Of a stretch of DNA of 32,493 nt, positions 1 through 6,627 are shown piece after piece (position 1 is the stretch's first letter; the number at the start of each line of letters is the position of its first letter). The stretch is from Bacillota bacterium. Lineage in GTDB: Bacteria; Bacillota; SHA-98; Ch115; JABLXJ01. The DNA lies in the NCBI GenBank assembly GCA_012839815.1, contig DUMQ01000014.1:1-32493 (forward strand), given 5' to 3'. The notes under the pieces are model-generated. The model was given only the letters and a program-made list of their open reading frames with translations, was not told the DNA's origin and did not search any database. Position numbers and translations under genes: made by a program.

Positions 1-112
1 CGTTGAAATTTGGCGCGAGGGCCTTGCCAAATTTCAAGAGGCCCCGTCACGCAAGCACCGGCAACCCATGGGACGTGCTCGTAGACTGGCACAAATTAAG
101 AAACCTCTATTT
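1..112. repeat. Fold-back repeat element, copy A (left-truncated by window edge)
   Basis: A 12-bp perfect hairpin (arms at 3-14 and 26-37, TTGAAATTTGGC and its complement) opens the window. Bases 1-60 are a near-identical reverse complement of 26630-26689. The following bases (about 69-112, from GGGACGTGCT through CTGGCACAAAT to AACCT) match the right flank of the second copy in direct orientation. The core is therefore inverted relative to its flank when the two copies are compared. The left end lies outside the window. Confidence 0.75.
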
Positions 113-122
113 AGGCGCATGG

Positions 123-143
123 AGTGGCAAGAGTCTTACCGCC
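123..143. repeat. Isolated copy of the 21-bp palindrome found in the right-edge array
   Basis: The arms AGTGGCAAG and CTTACCGCC flank AGT. This closely resembles the array units at 32307-32327 and 32413-32433. It lies about 200 bp upstream of the sensory hydrogenase-kinase gene. It could be a protein-binding site or a stray copy of a dispersed repeat; nothing in the window decides this. Confidence 0.55.
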
Positions 144-160
144 CTGAGGCTGCGATCCGG

Positions 161-213
161 GCAGGAAGGCTGACAGGCACGCAGGCAGGCTGGCTGGTTG
201 GTTGGCTGGCAGG
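161..213. repeat. GGCA/GGCT/GGTT tetranucleotide-like simple repeat
   Basis: A run of imperfect four-base units (GGCA, GGCT, GGTT) lies in the gap before the first gene. The minus-strand open frame across it has a simple repetitive composition (Leu/Pro/Ala) and no recognisable domain, so I do not call a gene. Confidence 0.6.
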
Positions 214-240
214 AGCGTCCCCATCAGGCAGGTCATAGGA

Positions 241-256
241 CTATGGCTAGCCATAG
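241..256. promoter_or_regulatory. Perfect 16-bp palindrome upstream of the sensor gene (operator candidate)
   Basis: CTATGGCTAGCCATAG is a perfect palindrome about 90-100 bp before the first gene. The flanking CATAGGA and GGGCTATAG extend the symmetry loosely. It may be an operator, but no cognate regulator is identified and no convincing -10/-35 pair was found next to it. Confidence 0.35.
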
Positions 257-343
257 GGCTATAGATGGATGTAAGCAGCCTGTAGACCACAATTCTTACA
301 TGCACCCCTGGTTCTCCCCTCCCCTTACCTTTTTTCATGTGAA

Positions 344-2875
344 ATGATAGAATTATACGTTGAGGGGAGTGAAACCGGAGCCGTGGAGATCGTTACGACT
401 ATTGAGGGCAAGTGCAAGAGGTGCTATTCGTGCATACGCAACTGCCCGGTAAAGGCGATCAAGGTGGAAAACGGGCAGGCGAAGGTCGTACCGGAGCTTT
501 GTATCGCGTGCGGGCACTGCGTCCGAGTCTGTTCTCAAAACGCCAAACGGATCCAGGATGATACGGGGAAGGTCGCGGGATTCTTTGGAGACAGGGATAG
601 GGCAGAGGGAGAGGGTGAAATCAAGAGCGTTATCGCGGCCCTCGCTCCATCATTTGTCGCTGAGTTCCCCCGGTGCAGCCCGGGCCAGGTGGTGGCTGCC
701 GCCAGGAAGCTGGGATTTGACGCGGTCTATGAGGTCGCCTGGGGCGCTGACCGGGTCACCTGGGAGTATGTTGGCCTGCTTAAGAAGGCTAATCGCGCTC
801 GTGGGATAATAAGCACGCCGTGCCCTGCAATAGTGAACCTGGTTGAAAAGCGATATCCGAACTTGATCCCCAGGCTCGCACCTGTTGTCTCCCCCATGAT
901 CGCGCTCGGCCGGATGATCAAGGCCCGGACTCAAGAGAGCAACGGGGGCGAGGTCAAGATCGTTTTTATCGGCCCATGCGTTGCCAAGAAAAGCGAGATC
1001 GCGGATGAAAACGTCCGCGACGCGGTGGATGCCGTGATCACATTTCAGGAATTCAGGAAGATGCTGGGCTCCGCCGGGATAAACCCTGAGGCCCTTGAGC
1101 CCGCCCCATTTGATGGCCCGGAGGCTTCCCTGGGCCGGCTCTACCCCGTTTCGGGCGGCCTCTTGAAGAGCGCGGCGCTTAGGGCCGACATGATGGAAAA
1201 CGATATCATCGTCGTTGAGGGGAAGGATAATTGCCTCGAATTTCTGGATTTGCTTTCCCGTGGGGCGGCAAGTCCCGAGTTTGTTGACATGCTCTTCTGC
1301 GAGGGCTGTATCAACGGCCCCATGATGACAAGTCCCCTGGTGGGTTACGTCCGGAGGAAGGTTGTCGTAGATTTTGCGAAGAAAGGGCAGGGGAAGGGGC
1401 AACAGCAGGAGAACCCTTCATTTCCTGAGATAGTGGCACGTCGCACGTATAATGATAAAAGCGTCAAGCTACCCGTCCCTAATGAAGCGGATATCCAGAG
1501 GATACTGTGGGAGCTTAACAAGACGAGGCCCGAGGACGAGCTCAATTGTGGGGCCTGCGGCTATAATACCTGCCGGGAAAAAGCCATCGCCGTTTACCGT
1601 GGGCTCGCGGAGAACAAGATGTGCCTGCCTTATTTAATAAGCGAGCTTGAGAAGACCAATGAAGAGATCGCCGCCTTGCGGGATTATAATAGGAACATCG
1701 TGGAAAGCATTACGGAGGGTATTATAGTTGTGGACAGGAATTGCATGATCACCACGTTCAACGATGCAGGGGGCAGGGTCTCGGCGCTGAGCGGCGGGCG
1801 CGCAGTTGTTGGCAGGTATCTCCCGGACGCGCTCCCGGGGCTGGGGACGGAGGAGTTTATGAACGTCCTGAAGCGGACTATCCGGCAAGCTCAACCGGCT
1901 GAGATTACAGGCTTCCGGTATGGGCTCCAAGAACGCGACGTGATCGTGAATATAAAGATATACCCTCTCCGGAACGGTACTTCGAATGTTCACGGCGCTG
2001 TTATCATAACAGAGGATGTTACCGAGAAGAAGCGCCTTGAGGATAAGCTGGCGCAGTCTGACAAACTTGCGGCGCTCGGCCAGCTCGCCGCCGGTGTCGC
2101 GCACGAGATAAATACGCCGTTGACCTTGATATCGGGCTACACGGAGCTTCTCCTGAATGAATTGAAGGGCGAGGGGGCGGCGGCAAAACGCCTTGGGATC
2201 ATCGCGGAAGAGGTGGACCGGATCGCGGAGATCGTGCGGAGCCTCCTGAGCTTCGCCCGGCCTGCCCCGCGGCCATCGGAGAAGTGCAAGGTGAATGAGG
2301 CCATCAGGCGGACCCTGAGCCTGGTCGAGCGGCAGATGGCTTACAGGGGCATCGAGCTTATCGTGAACCTTGCAACGGGAGAGCCGGACCCTGAAGTCCT
2401 GGCCGACCAGGGTGAGCTGGAGCAGGTGTTCCTGAACATAGTCCTGAACGCTATCCAGGCGATGCGGAACGGCGGGCGGCTAGTGGTCGCAACTCGGGTC
2501 GTGCCAGAGCAACGGGATAGTGTAAGCATGAAATCTGGATCGGAACCGGAGCCGGAGCTAGAGTCGGAGCTAGAACTGGGGCCAGAGCCGAAGCCAGGGC
2601 CGGAACCTGGACCGCAACCAGGGGCAGGGAAGCCAGGGATGGGGGCCGGTCGGCGGCTTGAGATCGAATTTACGGATACGGGGTGCGGGATTCCCGAGGA
2701 AAACCTGGGTAAGATCTTTGATCCCTTTTTCACTACCAAAGATGTGGGCCAGGGTACCGGGCTCGGGCTTTCCGTTAGCTACGGGATCGTAAAGAAATAC
2801 GGCGGCAGCATAAGGGTTACGAGCAAGGTGAATAAGGGGAGCACCTTTATAGTTGAGCTTCCGATCAGCAAATAA
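344..2875 (+). CDS. hydS: Sensory [FeFe]-hydrogenase (HydS-like, group C) fused to PAS-histidine kinase
   Basis: Probable H2-responsive sensor kinase (843 aa). Residues 24-63 carry two [4Fe-4S] ferredoxin motifs (C24/27/30/34 and C53/56/59/63). Residues about 95-330 form an H-cluster domain with diverged signatures: TPCPAI (C160), GPCVAKKSE (C212) and CEGC (C319/C322). Proline precedes C160 where catalytic enzymes have the proton-transfer cysteine, which is typical of putative sensory hydrogenases. C402/405/410/427 form a further Fe-S motif, then a PAS-like region (about 445-560), a HisKA box with phospho-acceptor His about 587 (AHEINTPL), and an HATPase with N and G boxes. A Glu/Pro/Gly-rich insert (about 731-768) interrupts the ATPase loop. 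No transmembrane segment is evident, so it is likely cytoplasmic. ATG 344 lacks a ribosome site; GTG 383 (residue 14), after GAGGGGAG, fits family N-termini better. An NtrC-type regulator follows directly. H2 sensing is inferred from family. Confidence 0.92.
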   Translation: MIELYVEGSETGAVEIVTTIEGKCKRCYSCIRNCPVKAIKVENGQAKVVPELCIACGHCVRVCSQNAKRIQDDTGKVAGFFGDRDRAEGEGEIKSVIAALAPSFVAEFPRCSPGQVVAAARKLGFDAVYEVAWGADRVTWEYVGLLKKANRARGIISTPCPAIVNLVEKRYPNLIPRLAPVVSPMIALGRMIKARTQESNGGEVKIVFIGPCVAKKSEIADENVRDAVDAVITFQEFRKMLGSAGINPEALEPAPFDGPEASLGRLYPVSGGLLKSAALRADMMENDIIVVEGKDNCLEFLDLLSRGAASPEFVDMLFCEGCINGPMMTSPLVGYVRRKVVVDFAKKGQGKGQQQENPSFPEIVARRTYNDKSVKLPVPNEADIQRILWELNKTRPEDELNCGACGYNTCREKAIAVYRGLAENKMCLPYLISELEKTNEEIAALRDYNRNIVESITEGIIVVDRNCMITTFNDAGGRVSALSGGRAVVGRYLPDALPGLGTEEFMNVLKRTIRQAQPAEITGFRYGLQERDVIVNIKIYPLRNGTSNVHGAVIITEDVTEKKRLEDKLAQSDKLAALGQLAAGVAHEINTPLTLISGYTELLLNELKGEGAAAKRLGIIAEEVDRIAEIVRSLLSFARPAPRPSEKCKVNEAIRRTLSLVERQMAYRGIELIVNLATGEPDPEVLADQGELEQVFLNIVLNAIQAMRNGGRLVVATRVVPEQRDSVSMKSGSEPEPELESELELGPEPKPGPEPGPQPGAGKPGMGAGRRLEIEFTDTGCGIPEENLGKIFDPFFTTKDVGQGTGLGLSVSYGIVKKYGGSIRVTSKVNKGSTFIVELPISK
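2536..2646 (+). repeat. In-frame hexamer-type repeat encoding Glu/Pro/Gly linker
   Basis: Repeated GGA/GCC-GGA/GAG-like six-base units encode alternating Glu-Pro, Glu-Leu and Gly-Pro pairs. They sit inside the histidine kinase ATPase domain, between the N box and the Asp/Gly box. The position is a variable loop, so the insertion is probably tolerated. Confidence 0.8.
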
Positions 2876-2907
2876 TCCTGTCGTATGTCGTGTTCAGCAG
2901 GGTAAAT

Positions 2908-2914
2908 GAGGTGA
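2908..2914 (+). promoter_or_regulatory. Ribosome binding site that decides the response-regulator start
   Basis: GAGGTGA lies five bases before GTG 2920. The frame is also open from GTG 2890 and GTG 2911. GTG 2920 gives a normal receiver-domain N-terminus ending in KILVVDDE. Confidence 0.6.
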
Positions 2915-2919
2915 ATGGC

Positions 2920-4380
2920 GTGGCAGGGGAGAAGATCCTTGTCGTTGACGATGAGCAGAAGATGTGCGATTTTCTCGAGATCATCCTATCAGAGGACGGC
3001 TATGACGTCTCTTCCGTTACGAGCGGCGAGGAAGCGCTTAAGAGGATGCGTGAAGAGGATTTCGATGTGGTGATTACGGATCTGATGATGCCCGGGATCG
3101 ACGGGATGCAGCTTCTGGAGCGGGTGAGGGAGCTCAACTCTGATGCCATAGTTATCATGATTACAGGCTACTCGACCGTCGAAACCGCGGTCGAGGCCAT
3201 GAAAAAGGGCGCCTATGATTATATTCCGAAGCCGTTTAAGATAGAGGAAGTCAAGGTAGTCATTCGAAAGGCCATCGACCAGCGGAGGATAATCCGGGAA
3301 AACAGGCGCCTCAAGGACGAGCTGAAGGCTGCCAGGGGCAAATTCAGCGGTATCGTCGGCAACAGCAGGAAGATGCAGGAGATCTACCAGCTGATCGAGA
3401 AGGTGGCGAAGGCCGATTCAACCGTGCTCATCAGGGGGGAGAGCGGTACGGGAAAGGAGCTTGTAGCCAGGGCGCTTCACCATTACAGCCCCAGGAGCGA
3501 GAAGCCCTTTGTAAGTATAAACTGCGCCGCTTTGCCGGAGAACCTGCTCGAGAGCGAGCTCTTCGGGCACGCCAGGGGGGCGTTTACGGGCGCGGTCACG
3601 GCCAAGCGCGGCTTATTTGAGGAAGCCGACTCTGGTACCGTGTTTCTCGATGAGATAGGGGACATAAGCCTGGCGCTCCAGGCGAAGCTCCTGAGGTTTC
3701 TTCAAAATCGGGAATTCATACGTGTTGGCGAGACGACGACCAGGCGCGTAGATGTGCGTGTGATCGTCGCGACCAACCGCGACCTCGAGGCAGCTATCGA
3801 AAAAGGAACATTCCGGCGTGATCTATTCTACAGGCTTAATGTTATAAGCATAACGCTGCCCCCGCTCAGGGAGCGCAAGGATGATATACCGCTTCTCGCC
3901 AAACATTTTGCCGGGAAGGTGTGGGAGAGGATGGGCAAGGGCCCAACGCGTTTTTCGCAGGAGGCCATGGAAGCCCTGGTGGCTTACGACTGGCCCGGCA
4001 ACGTCAGGGAGCTCGAAAACGTCGTTGAGCGCGCCATGATCCTCGGTGAGGGGTCTGTGATCAGGGTCGAGGATCTCCCCGAGGAAGTTCGGAGGGCATG
4101 GGCGGCGCAGGCGACAGGAGCGAGGGCTCCTGGGGATGCGTCCTATAGAGCACCGGGCGGCGATAACCTGCCGGGAGAGGCTGGAGGGGGGACCGCACTA
4201 TCTGAAGGAGTATCCTTCAAAGAGGCTGTCGAGGCATATCAGAGACGCCTTATCCTGGAAGCGCTTGAGGAATCCGGCTGGGTGCAGGCGAGGGCCGCAG
4301 AGCGGCTCGGCATGGGCCGGACAACGCTTAACGAGATCATAAAGAGGCTGGGGATACCGACCGAGCCGCCAGCCAGGTGA
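2920..4380 (+). CDS. NtrC-family sigma-54-dependent response regulator
   Basis: Two-component activator of sigma-54 RNA polymerase (486 aa from GTG 2920). Residues 1-120 are a receiver domain with phospho-acceptor D54 (TDLMMPG) and conserved K104 (PKPF). Residues about 143-380 are the AAA+ domain: Walker A GESGTGKE (173-180), the sigma-54-contacting GAFTGA (220-225), Walker B VFLDEIGD (241-248) and a second-region R-finger area. The C-terminal Fis-type helix-turn-helix ends the protein, with [20 protein letters not shown] matching family HTHs. The linker before the HTH is Gly/Ala-rich. It starts about 45 bases after hydS, so the two form a cognate pair. Its likely target is the sigma-54 promoter at 5691-5705, the only good one I found in the window. 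This pairing is inference from context and motif. Confidence 0.95.
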   Translation: MAGEKILVVDDEQKMCDFLEIILSEDGYDVSSVTSGEEALKRMREEDFDVVITDLMMPGIDGMQLLERVRELNSDAIVIMITGYSTVETAVEAMKKGAYDYIPKPFKIEEVKVVIRKAIDQRRIIRENRRLKDELKAARGKFSGIVGNSRKMQEIYQLIEKVAKADSTVLIRGESGTGKELVARALHHYSPRSEKPFVSINCAALPENLLESELFGHARGAFTGAVTAKRGLFEEADSGTVFLDEIGDISLALQAKLLRFLQNREFIRVGETTTRRVDVRVIVATNRDLEAAIEKGTFRRDLFYRLNVISITLPPLRERKDDIPLLAKHFAGKVWERMGKGPTRFSQEAMEALVAYDWPGNVRELENVVERAMILGEGSVIRVEDLPEEVRRAWAAQATGARAPGDASYRAPGGDNLPGEAGGGTALSEGVSFKEAVEAYQRRLILEALEESGWVQARAAERLGMGRTTLNEIIKRLGIPTEPPAR

Positions 4381-4395
4381 AGGGGGTAGTCATCG

Positions 4396-5454
4396 ATGCC
4401 TGCAATGGATTATCTTTCTTATCACATGTACCGCGAGATCCTGGAGGAGCCGCAGGCGGTAGCGCGTATGGTGGAGATGGAGGGCGACAAGATACGGGGG
4501 CTCGCCCGGATCCTGCGCGAGCGGGATATCGACTGCATCGTCATCGCGGCGCGCGGCACGTCTGATAACGCCGCGCAACTTGCCAAGTATCTATTTGAGT
4601 ACATAAACGGCGTGCCCGTCTCGCTAGCCGCGCCGTCGATTTACACGTTGTACGGGGCGAGGGTCAAGCTCGATAAGGCGCTTGTCCTGGGTGTGTCCCA
4701 GTCCGGCGAAGGCCTCGATGTCGTCGAGGTCGTAAAGCACGCACGCGAGGCCGGCGCGGTGACGATCGGCATAACCAATAATGAGGGATCGGCCCTGGCC
4801 AGGACGGCGGAGCATACGATCTTTTGTCGCGCCGGTGAAGAGAAGAGCGTGGCCGCCACAAAGACCTATGTCACCCAACTGATGGCTTTCTACATGCTAT
4901 CATTTGAATGGGCCGGTAGGAGCGATCTGCTCGGGGAGCTTTCGCGGGCGCCCGAGTATCTAGATCGGGTCTTGACTATGGAGGAGGGTATCAGGGAGAT
5001 TGTACCACGCTACCGCTATATGAAAGAGTGCGTAGTGACCGGCCGGGGGTTCAACTACTCTACCGCGCTCGAGGCTGCGCTCAAGGTCAAGGAGACATGC
5101 TATGTGGGATCTCAACCCTACTCCGTCGCAGATTTCCTACACGGCCCGATCGCCATAGTTGAAGAGGGTTTCCCGGTGTTCGTCATCGCACCCCCCGGCA
5201 AGGCCTTTCCAAATTTCATGGAGCTTTGCACAAAGCTCCGCACCCGGAAGGCGGAGACCATCGTGTTGAGTTCAGCGCCTGAGATCCTGGACATATCGAC
5301 CGTCCCGCTCAGGATCCCGTTTGAGCTCGAAGAGGTGCTCACGCCGCTTGTATATATAACTCCTATGCAGCTTTTCAGCTTCCACCTCGCTCTGGTTAAG
5401 GGCTTCAACCCTGACCGGCCCCGGGGGCTGAAAAAGGTGACGGTTACAAGATAA
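4396..5454 (+). CDS. SIS-domain sugar-phosphate enzyme (NagB-II/GlmS-isomerase-like)
   Basis: This 352-aa protein contains two SIS domains like the isomerase half of GlmS but lacks the N-terminal glutaminase domain. Visible motifs are ARGTSDNA (phosphosugar loop), GVSQSGEGLDVVE, and GEEKSVAATKTY. The C-terminus NPDRPRGLKKVTVTR resembles glucosamine-6-phosphate deaminases of the NagB-II type more than GlmS. The probable reaction is amino-sugar phosphate deamination/isomerisation; the substrate is not proven. It starts 15 bases after the response regulator with AGGGGG nine bases before ATG 4396, so it is probably co-transcribed with the sensor pair. A terminator (5637-5668) separates it from the hydrogenase operon. 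Why an amino-sugar enzyme sits with an H2 sensor is unclear. Confidence 0.85.
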   Translation: MPAMDYLSYHMYREILEEPQAVARMVEMEGDKIRGLARILRERDIDCIVIAARGTSDNAAQLAKYLFEYINGVPVSLAAPSIYTLYGARVKLDKALVLGVSQSGEGLDVVEVVKHAREAGAVTIGITNNEGSALARTAEHTIFCRAGEEKSVAATKTYVTQLMAFYMLSFEWAGRSDLLGELSRAPEYLDRVLTMEEGIREIVPRYRYMKECVVTGRGFNYSTALEAALKVKETCYVGSQPYSVADFLHGPIAIVEEGFPVFVIAPPGKAFPNFMELCTKLRTRKAETIVLSSAPEILDISTVPLRIPFELEEVLTPLVYITPMQLFSFHLALVKGFNPDRPRGLKKVTVTR

Positions 5455-5466
5455 GTGATGGCGTGG

Positions 5467-5502
5467 TCCAAAAATATGGATTGTTCTATCCAAATATTTG
5501 GA
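5467..5502. promoter_or_regulatory. Tandem palindromes, candidate upstream activator sites
   Basis: Site 1 (5467-5480, TCCAAAAATATGGA) and site 2 (5489-5502, TCCAAATATTTGGA, a perfect palindrome) differ at two bases. Their centres are 22 bp apart, two helical turns, so two dimers would sit on the same face. They lie about 200 bp upstream of the sigma-54 promoter, the usual layout for NtrC-family enhancer sites. Site 2 also overlaps a weak sigma-70-like TTGGAC (5498-5503) with TAAAAT (5519-5524) at a short 15-bp spacing, so an operator for a repressor is an alternative. Confidence 0.65.
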
Positions 5503-5527
5503 CGTAGTCAATAGCGCTTAAAATCTC

Positions 5528-5668
5528 AATCCGCCGCCGACGGGATTAATATGGGGAACCCTGGAGGGCGTTGCATACGGAATAATGGACCGCGACTCCA
5601 GGGACCCTGGCGCCGGCGTAATAGCTTGGTACCGCTGCCCGCGCAGGAGCGCGGGCTTTATTTTTCTC
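5528..5668 (+). ncRNA. Candidate structured RNA or leader ending in an intrinsic terminator
   Basis: Several paired segments can be drawn. AATCC pairs with GGATT around 5529-5547. CCCTGGAG (5559-5566) pairs with CTCCAGGG (5596-5603), enclosing a 29-base loop. CGCCGGCG is at 5611-5618, and the terminator hairpin starts at 5637. AGCTTGGTACCGCT (5623-5636) matches the T-box core TGGNACCGC, but no specifier stem or AGUA-type element was found and no aminoacyl-tRNA or amino-acid gene follows. The family is unrecognised. Confidence 0.35.
5637..5668 (+). terminator. Rho-independent terminator
   Basis: An 8-bp perfect stem (GCCCGCGC 5637-5644, GCGCGGGC 5649-5656) with loop AGGA is followed by TTTATTTTT. 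It ends transcription from the sensor/SIS operon and insulates the sigma-54 promoter just downstream. Confidence 0.9.
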
Positions 5669-5690
5669 TATTAGGCAGGTTTGTGAAAGT

Positions 5691-5705
5691 TGGCACAAAG
5701 ATTGC
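5691..5705 (+). promoter_or_regulatory. Sigma-54 promoter of the hydrogenase operon
   Basis: TGGCAC (5691-5696), five bases, then TTGC (5702-5705) is an exact match to the sigma-54 core, with GG and GC at the required spacing and a T before TGGCAC. The expected transcription start is about 5716-5717, leaving a leader of roughly 85 bases before the small gene at 5802. An NtrC-family activator is encoded just upstream, which supports function. Confidence 0.85.
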
Positions 5706-5801
5706 TCCTATATAGGAAAGCGAATAGAAAAGTGAACAGCAAACCGGGCGCCGGGTTGAAAAGGGCGAGGCTGGCATGAAAGGGACGAGGAGGGGAGATC
5801 A

Positions 5802-6002
5802 ATGAGAAGCGCTGTTGCGAAGGTTCTTGTATACAACGTCGCTGATCGTGCGGCCGGCAGCTACGATGCTGATGCCGAATACGCGCGGATCGAGGCGGAG
5901 TATAACACAATTGGTCCGAACAGGGAGTGGCTTGAAAGGTCGGTTGAGATGGAGCGGGAACTCCTGGACGCGAGGATGGGCGTCAAATTCGACCAGAATT
6001 GA
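5802..6002 (+). CDS. Small unrecognised protein, first gene of the hydrogenase operon
   Basis: A 66-aa, acidic, mostly helical-looking protein with no cysteines, signal peptide or membrane segment. It is preceded by a strong AGGAGGGGAG ribosome site and is the first open frame after the sigma-54 promoter. The middle (YDADAEYARIEAEYN) looks like an amphipathic helix. I do not recognise the family. Its position suggests a role in hydrogenase regulation, assembly or stability, but this is inference. A non-coding alternative is unlikely given the ribosome site. Confidence 0.6.
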   Translation: MRSAVAKVLVYNVADRAAGSYDADAEYARIEAEYNTIGPNREWLERSVEMERELLDARMGVKFDQN

Positions 6003-6152
6003 AGCGGTAGATGAAGCGTGTAGGTATGCAGTATGTAAGCAAGTGTTGCATAAGGTAAGCAAGCGTTGGTTAGCAGATGTTGTTTGACCAAGTCTAGGCA
6101 AAGTGTGAATTGCGGAAGTAAGGGGTAGCGCCGGGAGCGAGGTGACGTGTCG
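6003..6152. other. Intergenic spacer with short duplicated segment
   Basis: This gap holds a near-duplicate of about 20 bases: GTAAGCAAGTGTTGCATAAG followed by GTAAGCAAGCGTTGG (about 6035-6070). No terminator was seen, so the operon probably reads through. Confidence 0.4.
6139..6145 (+). promoter_or_regulatory. Ribosome binding site selecting ATG 6153
   Basis: GAGGTGA is seven bases before ATG 6153 but only one base before the alternative GTG 6147, so ATG 6153 is the probable start of the ferredoxin-like protein. Confidence 0.6.
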
Positions 6153-6500
6153 ATGAAATCCATTGGGGAACTTGAGCGAATCAGGCGAGAGGCCGCGGCA
6201 GACATAGGTCTCAGGGTTGCCCGGAGCCGCGCAACTTTTGTGGTCCATATGGGGACCGATGGGCTCGCCGCGGGTGCGCGCGATGTGATGGTGGCGATCC
6301 TTGATGAGCTAAAACGGCAGGGGTTGACTGATTGCCTGGTTACGCAGACAGATGTCACGGGCCTACACGCGAGGCCGCCCGTCGTGGATCTTCTCATTCC
6401 TGGCCAAGCTTCCCTGACATATACCGGTGTAACACCTGAGGACGCACGAAGGATCGTAGTAAGGCACTTAGTCGGAGCGAGGGCCGCTGCGGGGCAATAG
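6153..6500 (+). CDS. Thioredoxin-like [2Fe-2S] ferredoxin homologue lacking its ligand cysteines
   Basis: This 115-aa protein (from ATG 6153) matches the single-domain thioredoxin-fold [2Fe-2S] ferredoxins usually encoded beside hydB/nuoF in clostridial hydrogenase operons. The fold is recognisable from the N-terminal SIGELERIRREA helix, MGTDGLAAGARDVM, LVTQTDVTG and the C-terminal TPEDARRIVVRHL. In the usual family the first loop reads GTCG and the second TGCxGxC. Here they are GTDG and TDVTGLH, so the Cys positions are Asp, Val and His. Only one Cys remains, outside those sites, so it very likely cannot bind a [2Fe-2S] cluster. The frame is intact with a good ribosome site, which argues for a retained structural or regulatory role rather than decay. 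Family ligand positions are from memory. Confidence 0.8.
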   Translation: MKSIGELERIRREAAADIGLRVARSRATFVVHMGTDGLAAGARDVMVAILDELKRQGLTDCLVTQTDVTGLHARPPVVDLLIPGQASLTYTGVTPEDARRIVVRHLVGARAAAGQ

Positions 6501-6627
6501 CCGGTTACGGTTTGCCGGGCGGCTGCCCCCGGATTATATTACGGCATCGAGGAATATTGCGGCATTGAATTGAGGCATTGAATTGATGGGATTGGATGGT
6601 TAGCGGGGTATAGTAAGGAGGCTAGTG
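6501..6627. other. Intergenic spacer with tandem 13-mer
   Basis: GGCATTGAATTGA is present twice in tandem around 6561-6588, followed by the hydB ribosome site. No other signal was seen. Confidence 0.45.
6614..6621 (+). promoter_or_regulatory. Strong ribosome binding site of hydB
   Basis: TAAGGAGG is three bases before GTG 6625, six before GTG 6628 and twelve before ATG 6634. GTG 6628 has the best spacing. Confidence 0.6.

Noticed and set aside
88-108. Second sigma-54 promoter (CTGGCAC in the fold-back flank, also at 26751)
   Set aside because: The -12 position reads AAGA or AAGG instead of TTGC, so the GC is missing; the similarity comes from the repeat.
111-338. 75-residue minus-strand open frame
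   Set aside because: Composition reflects the simple repeat at 161-213; no support for coding.
5528-5668. T-box riboswitch
   Set aside because: Only the T-box-like core is present; no specifier loop or stem I elements, and no tRNA synthetase or amino-acid gene follows.
5799-6397. Minus-strand open frames of 149 and 178 residues
   Set aside because: They oppose the well-supported small gene and ferredoxin-like gene and show no motifs.
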